From assembly GCF_014489075.1 (NCBI RefSeq), contig NZ_JACTGR010000001.1, positions 930,001 to 994,000 on the forward strand: 64,000 bases of DNA, written 5' to 3'. This stretch comes from Sphingomonas sp. JC676. Its GTDB lineage: Bacteria; Pseudomonadota; Alphaproteobacteria; Sphingomonadales; Sphingomonadaceae. Position numbers and translations under genes: made by a program. The notes beneath the pieces were generated by a model. That model saw only the letters and a program-made list of their open reading frames with translations, was not told the origin of the DNA and ran no database searches. This document shows positions 25,576-35,001 of this stretch, in pieces (within the stretch, counting starts at the first letter, position 1; each line of letters starts with the position of its first letter).

Positions 25576-27816
25576 ATGGCGGACGAGATGACAGCCGAAG
25601 CGCCGCCGTCAGGCGGGCGCCACTGGCTGTTCGTCGTTGCGATCCTTTCCGGATCGTTCCTGCTGTTCCTCGTCCAACCGATGGTCGCGCGAATGGCATT
25701 GCCCAAGCTCGGCGGCGCGCCTGCGGTGTGGAACTCGGCGATGCTCGTCTATCAGGCGCTGCTGCTGGGCGGCTATGCCTATGCGCATTGGCTCGGGCGT
25801 GTCCCGCCCCGGATGCAGGCGGCGATCCATATCGGTGTGCTGCTTGTCGCTGCGATCTGGCTGCCGATCGGGCTGACGCAGATGGAACTCCCCGCCAATG
25901 CCGAGCCCGCGATCTGGGTGCCGTGGCTGTTCGGCGCCTCGATCGGCCCCTTGTTCTTCGCGATTTCGGCCCAGGCGCCGCTGCTTCAGCGTTGGTACAG
26001 CGTCGCGACCGGCGGGCGCGATCCCTATGCCCTCTATGCCGCCTCTAACATTGGCAGCTTCGGCGGCCTCATTGCCTATCCGCTGATCGTCGAGCCCTGG
26101 CTGGCGCTGAAGGGCCAGAGCCTGCTCTGGACCGGCGGCTATGTGCTCGTCGTGCTGCTCGTCGCCGGCTGCGCGACGATGCTGCCGCGCAAGGTTGCGG
26201 GTACGCCCCATGTCCGCCACGAAAGCCCGGCGCCGGGCTGGCGCAGGGTCGCGCTTTGGGTGACCCTCGCCTTCGTCCCTTCAGGCCTGATGCTGGCGAC
26301 GACGACCTTCCTTACCACCGATATCGTCGCGGTGCCGATGCTGTGGGTGCTGCCGCTCGGCCTCTATCTGCTGAGTTTCTCGGTCGCTTTCCGCGACAGT
26401 CGCACGCTGCCCGATCTGCTGGCCAAGTTCGCGCCGGTGACGATCCTGTTGTTCGGCGCGACGCTGATCGCTGGGCATCAGAAACTCGCGTACATGAACG
26501 CGCTGATCGGACTGCTGCTGCTGTTTATGGTCGCGGTGGCACTGCATGCCCGCATGTATCAGCTCCGGCCCGCGCCGGACCGGCTGACCGGCTTCTATCT
26601 GGCGATGTCGGTCGGCGGCGTGCTCGGCGGCGTGTTCTCCGCGCTGCTCGCGCCGATCCTATTCGACTGGACCTATGAATATCCGTTGCTGATCCTCGCG
26701 GCAGGGGCGCTGGTCCCCCAGGCGTTCCTGTTCCCGTCTCTGGCGCGGCTATGGAGCGGTACGGGCCAGGTGCTGCGGATCAAGATATTGGCGACGGCGC
26801 TGATCGTCGCACTGCTGGTGCTGATCGGCCTGGTCAACCCGGGCGACGCGCTGGGCGAGATGCACGTCCAGATCCTGTTCTTGTTCGTCGTCGCGGTCGG
26901 CCTGATCGCAACAGGCAAGCGCGTGCCGTATATGATTGCGCTGGTCGGGGCGCTGTTCCTGTTCGGCGGATATAATTCGATACAGCTGACGCTCGCCGGC
27001 GATCGGACGCGCAGCTATTTCGGCGTCTATACCGTCACCGACAGCCCTAGCGAGCGCCGGCTGGCGCACGGCACGACGCTCCACGGCATCCAGCTCAAGG
27101 GCGCACGTTCGCGGCTGCCGACCACTTATTATGTCGCCGGGTCGGGCGTGGGCCGCGCGATGCAGGCGGCGCCCTTATTCTACGGAGCCGCGGCGCGGAT
27201 CGGCGTGGTCGGCCTGGGGACGGGGACGCTCGCCTGCTACGCACAGCCGGGCCAGGCCTGGCGCTTCTTCGAGATCGATCCGGCGGTGGTCAACATCTCG
27301 CGCGATTCGGGCCGATTCACCTTCCTGCGGCAATGCGCGCCCCAGGCCGAGATCGCGGTGGGCGATGCGCGGCTGCGGCTCGCCGAAATGCAACCCGCGA
27401 GCTTCGACCTGCTGGCGCTCGACGCCTTCTCGTCGGACGCGGTGCCGATGCATTTGATGACCGCACAGGCCTTCGGGACTTATGGCCGGGTGCTCGCGCC
27501 AAACGGCTTGCTGCTGGTCCATATCTCGAACCGATTCCTCGCGCTTGGGCCGGTCGTCTCGGCGGCGGCGCGCGGTGGCGGCTGGCATGCCGCGCGGTTG
27601 GTCTATCATCCGTCAGCACTCGAAGAGCAGGACGAGGGCAGCATTTCCGACTGGATCGCCCTCAGCCGCGACAAGGGCACGCTGGATCGCCTCGTGGCCC
27701 GGGGCGGCGGCTGGGAGCCGCTGGCGGACTATCCCGGCTTTACCGGTTGGACCGACGATTATGCCTCGGTGCTGGCAGTGATGCGTGCCTTCCACCCGTC
27801 GCTGGAGCGCGACTAG
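25576..27816 (+). CDS. Fused membrane domain / spermidine-synthase-like protein
   Basis: The 746-residue protein has an N-terminal membrane region with about 12 or more helices (LSGSFLLFLVQPMVARMALP, PALGG-type linkers) and a C-terminal soluble domain (from about residue 490) like spermidine synthase: IGVVGLGTGTLACYA is the nucleotide-type glycine loop, FFEIDPAVVNISRD the acidic ribose site and DLLALDAFSSDAVPMHLMT the later strand. Such fusions are usually annotated MFS/spermidine synthase; polyamine activity is unproven. GGGGAGGAATTGCAC gives a strong ribosome site. Its stop overlaps the stop of the convergent lipoprotein gene. Confidence 0.85.
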   Translation: MADEMTAEAPPSGGRHWLFVVAILSGSFLLFLVQPMVARMALPKLGGAPAVWNSAMLVYQALLLGGYAYAHWLGRVPPRMQAAIHIGVLLVAAIWLPIGLTQMELPANAEPAIWVPWLFGASIGPLFFAISAQAPLLQRWYSVATGGRDPYALYAASNIGSFGGLIAYPLIVEPWLALKGQSLLWTGGYVLVVLLVAGCATMLPRKVAGTPHVRHESPAPGWRRVALWVTLAFVPSGLMLATTTFLTTDIVAVPMLWVLPLGLYLLSFSVAFRDSRTLPDLLAKFAPVTILLFGATLIAGHQKLAYMNALIGLLLLFMVAVALHARMYQLRPAPDRLTGFYLAMSVGGVLGGVFSALLAPILFDWTYEYPLLILAAGALVPQAFLFPSLARLWSGTGQVLRIKILATALIVALLVLIGLVNPGDALGEMHVQILFLFVVAVGLIATGKRVPYMIALVGALFLFGGYNSIQLTLAGDRTRSYFGVYTVTDSPSERRLAHGTTLHGIQLKGARSRLPTTYYVAGSGVGRAMQAAPLFYGAAARIGVVGLGTGTLACYAQPGQAWRFFEIDPAVVNISRDSGRFTFLRQCAPQAEIAVGDARLRLAEMQPASFDLLALDAFSSDAVPMHLMTAQAFGTYGRVLAPNGLLLVHISNRFLALGPVVSAAARGGGWHAARLVYHPSALEEQDEGSISDWIALSRDKGTLDRLVARGGGWEPLADYPGFTGWTDDYASVLAVMRAFHPSLERD

Positions 27817-28301
27817 CCTGCGAGCGCGGCTTCCAGGCCCTTGGCACGGTCTTCTTGCGCCGCCTGCATCGCCTCGGCGGCGGTGATCGCCGAATCGACG
27901 GCGGGATAGGGCGGCTGCCCGGCCTTGCCGCGTTCGATCGCGAGTTCCTCGAGATCGGCGATGGCGTTGGCCAGCGGCGCCCGGAAGCCGTCAAGCACGC
28001 TCAGCGCCGCCTGGGCGTCGAGCCAGCGCTCTGAACCTTCAGGCACGCCGCGCGCGACGGCGATCTTCGCCTCGGCATCGCGGGCAGCAGCCGTGAAGCG
28101 GGTATTGGCGGCGTCGAGGGTCGTGATGATCTCTGCGATTCGCGCGTCCAGCGCCGCGTCGGGCGTCGCCACGGGGATCGGCCGCACGGGCTCGGTAAAC
28201 CCCGTCTGCTCCACCGGACGGGGCAGGAGCGAGGGATAGCGGGTCGTGGCTTGGGTGCAGCCCGCAAGGATAATCACGGGCACGAAAAAGAGGCTGCGCA
28301 T
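27813..28301 (-). CDS. Lipoprotein of unknown function
   Basis: The 162-residue product has a lipoprotein signal (MRSLFFVPVIILAGCTQ) with lipobox LAGC, cysteine 14. The rest is Ala-rich and helical (LDARIAEIITTLDAANTRF and later EAMQAAQEDRAKGLEAAL), suggesting a periplasmic coiled coil anchored to a membrane. A longer start at 28358 exists, but the lipobox supports 28301. No homologue recognised. Confidence 0.75.
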   Translation of the reverse strand: MRSLFFVPVIILAGCTQATTRYPSLLPRPVEQTGFTEPVRPIPVATPDAALDARIAEIITTLDAANTRFTAAARDAEAKIAVARGVPEGSERWLDAQAALSVLDGFRAPLANAIADLEELAIERGKAGQPPYPAVDSAITAAEAMQAAQEDRAKGLEAALAG

Positions 28302-28385
28302 GCCGGCTGCTCTATGCTTGTGGAAAAGGTGGTGCAACGGGCTTGCGCTCCCCGCCAAGCGCTTCTATGAGCCCACCTCCATTGC

Positions 28386-28462
28386 GCGCCCGTAGCTCAG
28401 CTGGATAGAGCATCAGACTACGAATCTGAGGGTCGGACGTTCGAATCGTTCCGGGCGCGCCA
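28386..28462 (+). tRNA. tRNA-Arg (ACG)
   Basis: A 77-base cloverleaf: acceptor GCGCCCG pairs with CGGGCGC, discriminator G, encoded CCA. D-arm AGCTCAGCTGGATAGAGC, anticodon ACG at 28420-28422 and T-arm ACGTTCGAATCGT are all present. A terminator follows. The exported phage-like genes begin 384 bp downstream. Confidence 0.98.
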
Positions 28463-28470
28463 ATAAAAAA

Positions 28471-28503
28471 CCCCGCTAGGCCCAACGGCTTGGCGGGGTT
28501 TTT
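28471..28503. terminator. Terminator downstream of tRNA-Arg
   Basis: CCCCGC-T-AGGCC, a CAAC loop, GGCTT-G-GCGGGG forms an 11-bp stem with one mismatch, with an A-run before it and TTTTT after it. It can terminate in both directions. Confidence 0.9.
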
Positions 28504-28845
28504 ATGTTTTCGGCTCCGAAGACGTTTCGACGTCTGCTGCGCAAGCCAGTCCCCGAAGACATCCCTTGCAATGTAGGATTTCAAATGTTCTTCTTTTGTT
28601 CGCGAAATGGTTCGCGTCAAAATAAGGAGAGCACCATGACATGCGCACACCTGAAATGGTGGGAACTCGCCTCGATCGTTTGATCTCGGCCAGTCGCTCA
28701 GTCTGGAATCACTAGGCCGTCACGCAAAGGTGTCGCGTTTGCATTGGCGCTGACATCAGAGGGTCACATGACGGGCACGCTCGGCTCACCCGATTCTGGC
28801 TGTGCCAGCGTGATTCCGCTCGTCCATTTTTAAAGGAATTGATCG
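28504..28845. other. Intergenic region between tRNA-Arg and exported-protein genes
   Basis: About 340 bp with lower GC than its surroundings. It holds one copy of an 18-base sequence repeated at 56356. A ribosome site AAAGGAATTGATCG ends it. An apparent minus-strand frame through here and the tRNA is a tRNA shadow. No tRNA-end duplication marking an integration site was seen. Confidence 0.5.
28564..28581 (+). repeat. 18-base direct repeat, copy A
   Basis: CCTTGCAATGTAGGATTT occurs here and identically at 56356-56373, both in intergenic DNA on the same strand. The flanks are unrelated. Function unknown. Confidence 0.8.
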
Positions 28846-29667
28846 ATGAAGATGCTCGTAAGGGCAGGGGCGTTGCTGTGCGCGCTCGAATGCCTGACGC
28901 CGAACGTCGCGTTCGCGCAAACCGAATCCCCTGGAACGATCAGTAACATCGGCAACGTCCGCCAGGTTGCCATCACGACCGGCGATCTGGGGGATACCGC
29001 CGCACCGGTCAGCGATACCAACGGCCTGCCGGTGAAATGCGTCTCTGGCTGCGGTGATGCTTCAGCCGCGCTGCAGAACACGCTGAATGGCTATGTCGAC
29101 GGCCTTGAAGCCGGCATCGGCACACCGATCGACGGAGCGTATACCGGTTCGGGCTCCGCCAGCATGGTCGCGATCCTCAAGGGGATCTACAATTCCTCGG
29201 TCGATACGACGCCCGTCGCGGTCACCCAGTCGGGCAGTTGGACGCTTGGCGGCATCAGCGGGACGATCAGCCTGCCTACCGGCGCCGCGACGGCCGCGAA
29301 CCAAACTGCGCTCAACGCGCTGTTCCCGACCTCGCTGGGCCCGAAATCCAACTCCGGATCGCTAGCCGTGGTCGCGTCCAAGAGCGCGACCGGGACGGGC
29401 ACGACTACGCCCGCCTCGGCATCGGCGGTGAAAGTGCTGAACGCCAATGCTGCACGCAGCGGCTGTTCGATCGTCAATGATTCCACATCGAACGCCAGGA
29501 TCAATCTGGGGACCACCGTCTCGACGACGCTTTTCACGGCGGAGATGCTGGGATCGACCACCGCACCCCACGCGCAATTCATCTGCCCCAGCGATTGGAC
29601 CGGCGAAGTCTGGATGATCTGGGACACTGCGACCGGAAACGCTCGCGCCAATGAAAGGACCCCGTGA
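28846..29667 (+). CDS. Exported protein with phage-virion-like sequence (273 aa)
   Basis: A signal peptide (LVRAGALLCALECLTPNVAF, cut after AFA before QTESPG) sends this protein out of the cytoplasm. The body is rich in Gly, Ser, Thr and Ala and poor in charge, with segments such as TPVAVTQSGSWTLGGISGTI and LPTGAATAANQTALN that resemble phage structural proteins. Cysteines at VKCVSGCGD may form a disulphide. A ribosome site AAAGGA precedes the ATG. It heads a three-gene unit with 1-bp and 4-bp junctions. Function is not recognised; a surface or adhesin role is possible. Confidence 0.75.
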   Translation: MKMLVRAGALLCALECLTPNVAFAQTESPGTISNIGNVRQVAITTGDLGDTAAPVSDTNGLPVKCVSGCGDASAALQNTLNGYVDGLEAGIGTPIDGAYTGSGSASMVAILKGIYNSSVDTTPVAVTQSGSWTLGGISGTISLPTGAATAANQTALNALFPTSLGPKSNSGSLAVVASKSATGTGTTTPASASAVKVLNANAARSGCSIVNDSTSNARINLGTTVSTTLFTAEMLGSTTAPHAQFICPSDWTGEVWMIWDTATGNARANERTP

Positions 29668-29668
29668 C

Positions 29669-30325
29669 ATGCGCAGCATGCTAGCAATTCTCGCATTCGT
29701 GCTGCCGCTGAGTGCGGCGGCCCAGACGGTCGTACAACCACCGGCGACGAACACGAGCCCGGTGCCGATCTATACCGTCAGCAATTATTACCCGTCGATG
29801 ATGGTGACGGTGGCCGGTGGCCAGGTAATGCCAGTCGGAAATCTGCGCCTTTCGCCTCTCGTCATTTCGCGTCCGATCACGATCGACAACCTTGCGGTAT
29901 ATCTCGGAACCGCGGCGAGCGGGGGTAGTGCCAGGCTCCACCTGTGGTCGGCTTCAAGCGGCGGGCGGCCGACCGGAACATCGATCAACTGCACGATTTC
30001 GACGGGCACGGTTGGTTTCAAAAGCTGCAACCTCAGCAGCGCAGTCTCCATCACCACGCGCGGCGTCTATTGGGTCGGAATCGAGGTCGATTCTGCCGCT
30101 GGCGGCACGGCAGCGTTCCAGACTTACGCCGGCACGATCAATACGCCGACCTATATCTACGGTTTCGCCAGCACGTTGAGCATCGGCAGCAGTTCGCAGG
30201 GAAAAGTCGGACTCAGTTGGAATCATCCTTACGCCAATACGCCTGACATCACCGGCGCCACGCTCGTCGAATATGGCAGCTCGAGCGACGCGCTGATCTA
30301 TTATCATGTGAGCAGCATCCCATGA
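29669..30325 (+). CDS. Exported beta-rich protein of unknown function (218 aa)
   Basis: Start taken at the ATG 1 base after the previous stop, with AAGGA upstream. The signal peptide is MRSMLAILAFVLPLSAAA, cut before QTVVQP. The rest is predicted all-beta: MVTVAGGQVMPVGNLRLSPL, ITIDNLAVYLGTAASGGSAR, GVYWVGIEVDSAAGG. The repeated alternation of hydrophobic strands and Gly/Ser turns suggests a jelly-roll or lectin-like domain. Its end overlaps the next start by 4 bp (ATGA). Confidence 0.75.
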   Translation: MRSMLAILAFVLPLSAAAQTVVQPPATNTSPVPIYTVSNYYPSMMVTVAGGQVMPVGNLRLSPLVISRPITIDNLAVYLGTAASGGSARLHLWSASSGGRPTGTSINCTISTGTVGFKSCNLSSAVSITTRGVYWVGIEVDSAAGGTAAFQTYAGTINTPTYIYGFASTLSIGSSSQGKVGLSWNHPYANTPDITGATLVEYGSSSDALIYYHVSSIP

Positions 30326-33300
30326 CCATCCGAATGATCGCGGCCTTTGCGCTGCTTATCCTCGCTTGCTTCGCCTCCCCAGTGGAGGCGCAGCATTTCC
30401 GCATCAAAATTGGCTCAGCCAGCAGCAGCGCACCCGCAGCGATGACGCTAGTCGCTGGGAATGATTGGACCGGTGTCGCGGATAGCGGCAATAGCGGCGG
30501 GCCGTTGACCGAAAGCGCGACCCAGATCGGCAGCTTCCCGCAAAAGGCGATCGCGCGCTTCGCCGAGCCCGAGAAGATGTGGATCGACTCGACCGATCAC
30601 ACGATCGGCTTGGGCGCGTATCTCGACACCGGCATCGCCTATGTCGACTTCACGCTTGAGGGCAACACTGTGCGTGTGACCGCGCCGACGTACAATGCCC
30701 GGCTCGATATGTGGCTCTACAACGTCCGACTACGGGCACCGCCCGGCAAATCCGGCGAGGCGATACTCTATGCCCGCGTCGTGCCGAACAGCGGCTATGA
30801 GCGCCTGGTCAAGCTCCCCGTTACGCTCGACACCAACGGTCTGAACGCTCCCCAATATCTCTATGTCTCGCCGAGCGGCAGCAACACCGCCCCGGCGAAC
30901 AACCCTTGCACCAATCCGACGCAGCGTTGCCAGACCCTCACCTATGCGTTCTCGAAGGTCGTTAGCCCGACAGCCCGCTACGTCATCAAGATGGCGGCGG
31001 GGACCTATAACGAGGATAATACCTCTAGCGCGTTCACCAATTCCGGCCGCATGACGCTAGTCGAACCGGACGACGGCCTTACCCCCGATCAGGTTGTCAT
31101 CAGCCGCAGCGATCGGCGCATCTTTCTCGGTACCTGGACCATGCGGATCGCCAATGCGCGCTTCCGCAACCTAACGATCGACCAATCGAAGATTCAGGCG
31201 ATCACCGGGGGCGACGCCAACAATCACCCCTATGGCGGAAACTACGTTTTCGATCATGTGCGGTTCATCGACAGCAACGGCTTGGACGGCCGCGTCATCG
31301 ACGGGTACAGCGCTGGCTATTGGTCGGCGAACGGGCCGGACGGGCTCAATCAGCAATTCTTTATTGCGAATGTGGTACCGTTCAATCAGTTCAACGTCAT
31401 AGAAAGTACGGGTGACGGCCCACATTTCACTGGCGCCAATCTGTATCGCAACTCCAGCTATACGAACAGCGCGGACGGGCTTACCTTCACCGCATCGCCG
31501 CCGAACGTCTTCGGTCTGACTTTTGACCAGACGGTGACCGAATTTCATTCGGCTAAGGCTTATGAGGGGATTGTCAGAGTCGCAGAGAACGCCGACGTGC
31601 CGGGCGGACAGGCGGTTGTCTGGGATGGCGTTTCGCGCACCACGATCTATCTCGCCCCCTATGCCGCGCCCGACACGATCACCATGGCGTCGGGGAGCCT
31701 GAGCGCGCTTTTCAGTGCCGCGCCGCGACTCGTCAACGGCCAGCGGTTCACCTTTACGGACGGGTGCGCGGTCGGCGAAACCTACACTGTCAAACACACC
31801 AACCTGTTCAACCAATATGCGCTTCCCGGCACCACCGCGCCCGGATCGCTCCCGATCACCATGGCAACGCCCGCGTCCTGCAATATCAGCGGCGCGCACT
31901 ACAAGATTTGGCCACAGCTCGCCACTGGCACCGTACAACCCAACCACTCAATGCGCGTGCTGACCGGTGCGCTGGCAGGCGGCGGTACCGACTGCGATTC
32001 AGGCCAGTGCGCTTACCCGATCAATAGTGGTGGGACGGTCGGCATCAGCGCCGCGGACGTGCTCGCCAGCCGGATCACCGTGTTGGGCGATCTCCGCGCG
32101 CTGGTCCCTGGCGACAAGCTATTTCCCTATCTCACCTTCCACGCCGACGCCTTTCAACAGCTCGGAATCGAGAGCCTGACTTCCCAAAACGAAAACGTCT
32201 TCGTCTATAAGTACAAGGCCGTCGGGCTGACTTTTCAGCCGATGTTCAATCAGACGAACAACCTCCCCCGACCACATGCCGGGACGATCACGACCAGCGA
32301 CGTCAACTACACCGTCTCGGTGCCCGATCTCGCGACCGTGACCGCCTATATCAACGGCACTCGGATGAACGTCACGGACATAACCGGGACGATCGCGATC
32401 GGGCAGCTTGTCAACTATTCGGGCGCGCCCGCTAGCCTGACCGTCTCGGACGGCTCCTATGCGAAGTTCAACGGGCAAATTTCCGGTACGACCCTGACCG
32501 TTAACAGCGTGACGCCAGGAACGGCGCTCGCGATCGGCCAGTTGGTCAATTATCCGGGGGCGCCCGCCGAACTGCATATCACGGCGGGCAGCGGCACCAC
32601 CTGGACGCTGGATCAGGATGCCGGCACCGTCTCCGCTCAGGAGATGTTCTCGAATAACTGGACGCTGAGCCAAAACCTCGGGACCGTCACCAGCCGCACT
32701 ATGCACACCCTGATCATGCCGAAGATCAGGGCCAAGGACATGATCCAGCTCGCGGCGTCACCCCTGTGGTATCGTCGTGTAGCTACGGCCGATTGCGCCA
32801 CCTTCGGCGTGTGCACGGGGACCCTCACGGAAGCGTTCGATAGCAATGTCGCCAGCGCGACCTATTTCGCTCCCGGCGCGCTCAAGGACGTGGCGATCAT
32901 CAACGCCATCATTGCGAACACCAGCAACCTGGCGTTTTATTCGCAGTTCCAGGGCGGTGCGATCAACTTCAATGTGGTCAATTCGACCATCCTCGCCGGC
33001 GATCCGGCAACCGGCACCTCGTCGGGCGGGAAATTCGTTTTCCGGACGGGCAACGGTACCGGATTCGGACTCGACGGCTTCTACGTCCGTGACTCGATCA
33101 TTCAGGGCAACAGCTACGACGGGATGCCGGTAACGAACGCCTCGCCCTGGTCGGCCGGCACCTTCCCGCAACAGGGCTTCGGCCGGAATGGCAACGGCGC
33201 GAACGACAATAATCATTGGATCAGGACTACCGATCCCGGGTTCAATGGCGGCACGAACGCAAGCACCGGCATCGTTTCCGGGCTTACCTTCGCAAATGGC

Positions 33301-33417
33301 TATTGGGCACCGACCTGGAGCGGCCGGACGATCGCGACGGCGCGGTGGCCGGTCGACATCAACAATCATGTCCGCGCGACCGGCGATCGCGTTGGGGCGG
33401 TAGCAAAGGCACCTTGA
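30322..33417 (+). CDS. Large exported beta-helix protein, tailspike-like
   Basis: A 1031-residue protein with a signal peptide (MIAAFALLILACFASPVEAQ). From about residue 174 the text YLYVSPSGSNTAPANNP and QRCQTLTYAFSKVVSP matches the entry into right-handed beta-helix proteins such as pectate lyases, DUF1565 proteins and phage tailspikes; further helix-like strands run to about 400 and again from about 850 to 1000. Between them (32392-32433 and 32527-32568) lie two near-copies of IAIGQLVNYSGAPA and LAIGQLVNYPGAPA in a phage-type repeat containing ISGTTLTVNSVTPGT. No catalytic residues could be assigned. Followed by a strong terminator. It may be a surface polysaccharide-binding or degrading protein, or a domesticated phage fibre. 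Confidence 0.72.
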   Translation: MTIRMIAAFALLILACFASPVEAQHFRIKIGSASSSAPAAMTLVAGNDWTGVADSGNSGGPLTESATQIGSFPQKAIARFAEPEKMWIDSTDHTIGLGAYLDTGIAYVDFTLEGNTVRVTAPTYNARLDMWLYNVRLRAPPGKSGEAILYARVVPNSGYERLVKLPVTLDTNGLNAPQYLYVSPSGSNTAPANNPCTNPTQRCQTLTYAFSKVVSPTARYVIKMAAGTYNEDNTSSAFTNSGRMTLVEPDDGLTPDQVVISRSDRRIFLGTWTMRIANARFRNLTIDQSKIQAITGGDANNHPYGGNYVFDHVRFIDSNGLDGRVIDGYSAGYWSANGPDGLNQQFFIANVVPFNQFNVIESTGDGPHFTGANLYRNSSYTNSADGLTFTASPPNVFGLTFDQTVTEFHSAKAYEGIVRVAENADVPGGQAVVWDGVSRTTIYLAPYAAPDTITMASGSLSALFSAAPRLVNGQRFTFTDGCAVGETYTVKHTNLFNQYALPGTTAPGSLPITMATPASCNISGAHYKIWPQLATGTVQPNHSMRVLTGALAGGGTDCDSGQCAYPINSGGTVGISAADVLASRITVLGDLRALVPGDKLFPYLTFHADAFQQLGIESLTSQNENVFVYKYKAVGLTFQPMFNQTNNLPRPHAGTITTSDVNYTVSVPDLATVTAYINGTRMNVTDITGTIAIGQLVNYSGAPASLTVSDGSYAKFNGQISGTTLTVNSVTPGTALAIGQLVNYPGAPAELHITAGSGTTWTLDQDAGTVSAQEMFSNNWTLSQNLGTVTSRTMHTLIMPKIRAKDMIQLAASPLWYRRVATADCATFGVCTGTLTEAFDSNVASATYFAPGALKDVAIINAIIANTSNLAFYSQFQGGAINFNVVNSTILAGDPATGTSSGGKFVFRTGNGTGFGLDGFYVRDSIIQGNSYDGMPVTNASPWSAGTFPQQGFGRNGNGANDNNHWIRTTDPGFNGGTNASTGIVSGLTFANGYWAPTWSGRTIATARWPVDINNHVRATGDRVGAVAKAP

Positions 33418-33506
33418 CGGAACTCTGACCTGCCCCCAATCCGATGCAAACATGGTATTGCAGGTAGATAGAGGGAGTATCTAATCAATTAGATACGAGC
33501 AATGGA

Positions 33507-33537
33507 GGCCCGGAGGAGAACTCCTCCGGGCCTTCGC
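33507..33537 (+). terminator. Terminator of the exported-protein operon
   Basis: A perfect 12-bp stem GGCCCGGAGGAG / CTCCTCCGGGCC with a two-base AA turn, extended by A-T and G-T pairs, then TTCGCT. It lies about 90 bp after the operon stop. The T-run is short. Confidence 0.65.
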
Positions 33538-33667
33538 TATCTGGATCCGTGAGAAGCGCGACCGCGGGCGGCAGGCGCGTGATGAGCGCAACCGGGGCGG
33601 CTCAGGTGCGTCAATTTTTCCTTCGACATGGATTGGCTATTGCAGTGGCCCCGCTAAGGCGGGCGGC

Positions 33668-34909
33668 ATGCTGCACGATGCCAACCTCACCGCCGAGCGG
33701 TCCACCTTCGTCACCCATCTCGAATGCTCGATGACCGGCGAGCGCTATGAGGCCGACCGGCTTCACGGCCTGTCGCGCGTCGCGCGGCCACTGCTGGTGC
33801 GCTACGACCTGGAAGGCGTGCGCGGCGCACTGACCAGGGAAAAGCTGGCAGGGCGCCCCGCCGACCTGTGGCGCTATCGCGAACTGCTCCCGGTCCGCCA
33901 CGCGCATAACATCGTCAGCCTAGGGGAGAACGCCACGCCGATCATCCCGCTCGACAAGATCGGTCGGGAGAAGGGCGCCGCCAATCTGTTGGTCAAGGAC
34001 GAGGGGCGGCTCCCCACCGGCTCCTTCAAGGCACGCGGGCTGGTGATGGCTATCTCCATGGCCAAGGAACTGGGCGTCACGACGATCGCGATGCCGACCA
34101 ACGGCAATGCTGGCGCCGCAGCGGCCGCCTATGCGACCCGGGTGGGGATCGAATCGGTGATCTTCTGTCCCGCCGACACGCCCGAGATCAACGTCCGCGA
34201 GATCGCCGCCCAGGGCGCGCGCGTCTACCGCGTCAACGGCCTGATCGACGATTGCGGCAAGCTGGTCGGGCAGGGCGCGAAGGAGCGTGGATGGTTCGAC
34301 CTGTCGACGCTCAAGGAACCCTATCGAATCGAGGGCAAGAAGACGATGGGCCTCGAGCTCGCCGAGCAGCTCGACTGGCAGCTTCCCGACGTGATCTTCT
34401 ATCCCACCGGCGGCGGCACCGGGCTGATTGGCATGTGGAAGGCCTTTGCCGAGATGGAGGCTTTGGGCTGGATCGGCTCGAAGCGCCCGAAAATGATCGC
34501 GGTGCAGGCCGAGGGCTGCGCGCCGATGGTCCGAGCGTTCGAAGCCGGCGAGCGCCACGCGACGCGCTGGGAGAATGCCCATACCGTCGCGGCGGGCATC
34601 CGCGTGCCCCAGGCGGTGGGCGACTTCCTGATCCTCGATGCGGTGCGCGAAAGCGGCGGCATCGCGATGGCGGTGAGCGACGCGGCGATCGTCCAGGCGG
34701 TCGACGATGCCGCGCGGCACGACGGGCTGCTGCTCTGTCCCGAAGGCGGTGCGACGCTGGCGGCATGGCGCGCGGCGGTCGATCGTGGCTTGGTCTCGCC
34801 CGACGAGCGCGCGGTGTTGTTCAACTGCGCGACCGGCCTCAAATACCCGATGGCCGATCAGTCGCGCACGCTCGACAAGGACGGCCCGATCGACTGGGCC
34901 GCGCTCTAG
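33668..34909 (+). CDS. thrC: Threonine synthase
   Basis: A 413-residue PLP enzyme that converts O-phosphohomoserine to threonine. The PLP lysine is Lys121 in LPTGSFKARGLVMA; the phosphate loop is PTGGGTGLIGMWKA. The N-terminal THLECSMTGERY / ARPLLVRYDLEG layout fits the longer threonine synthases of bacteria and plants rather than threonine dehydratase. No ribosome site of note. A divergent palindromic repeat follows the stop. Confidence 0.9.
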   Translation: MLHDANLTAERSTFVTHLECSMTGERYEADRLHGLSRVARPLLVRYDLEGVRGALTREKLAGRPADLWRYRELLPVRHAHNIVSLGENATPIIPLDKIGREKGAANLLVKDEGRLPTGSFKARGLVMAISMAKELGVTTIAMPTNGNAGAAAAAYATRVGIESVIFCPADTPEINVREIAAQGARVYRVNGLIDDCGKLVGQGAKERGWFDLSTLKEPYRIEGKKTMGLELAEQLDWQLPDVIFYPTGGGTGLIGMWKAFAEMEALGWIGSKRPKMIAVQAEGCAPMVRAFEAGERHATRWENAHTVAAGIRVPQAVGDFLILDAVRESGGIAMAVSDAAIVQAVDDAARHDGLLLCPEGGATLAAWRAAVDRGLVSPDERAVLFNCATGLKYPMADQSRTLDKDGPIDWAAL

Positions 34910-34917
34910 TTTCCAGT

Positions 34918-34993
34918 GCTCCTGCGAAAGCAGGAGCCCAGTGCCGCAAGCGGGGCGTTCGTTACCCTGGACCCCTGCTTTCGCTGGGGAACG
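34918..34993. repeat. Palindromic intergenic repeat, divergent copy 3
   Basis: The arms read CTCCTGCGAAAGCAGGAGCC and CCCCTGCTTTCGCTGGGGAA: same layout and GAAA/TTTC loops as the other copies, but a changed stem sequence. It fills the gap between convergent thrC and the pectate lyase. Confidence 0.7.
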
Positions 34994-35001
34994 GTTTCGA
35001 T

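Noticed and set aside
28312..28650. A 112-codon minus-strand open frame across tRNA-Arg, containing GTIRTSDPQIRS
   Set aside because: This is the well-known false translation of the antisense of a tRNA-Arg gene; the cloverleaf accounts for the sequence.
32392..32568. Possible CRISPR-like or tandem DNA array
   Set aside because: Only two diverged protein-level repeats inside a coding gene; no regular spacers. No CRISPR array was found anywhere in the window.
28386..33540. Complete integrated island between tRNA-Arg and the terminator at 33507
   Set aside because: No integrase, no repeat of the tRNA 3' end and no transposase are visible; only the exported trio suggests foreign origin.
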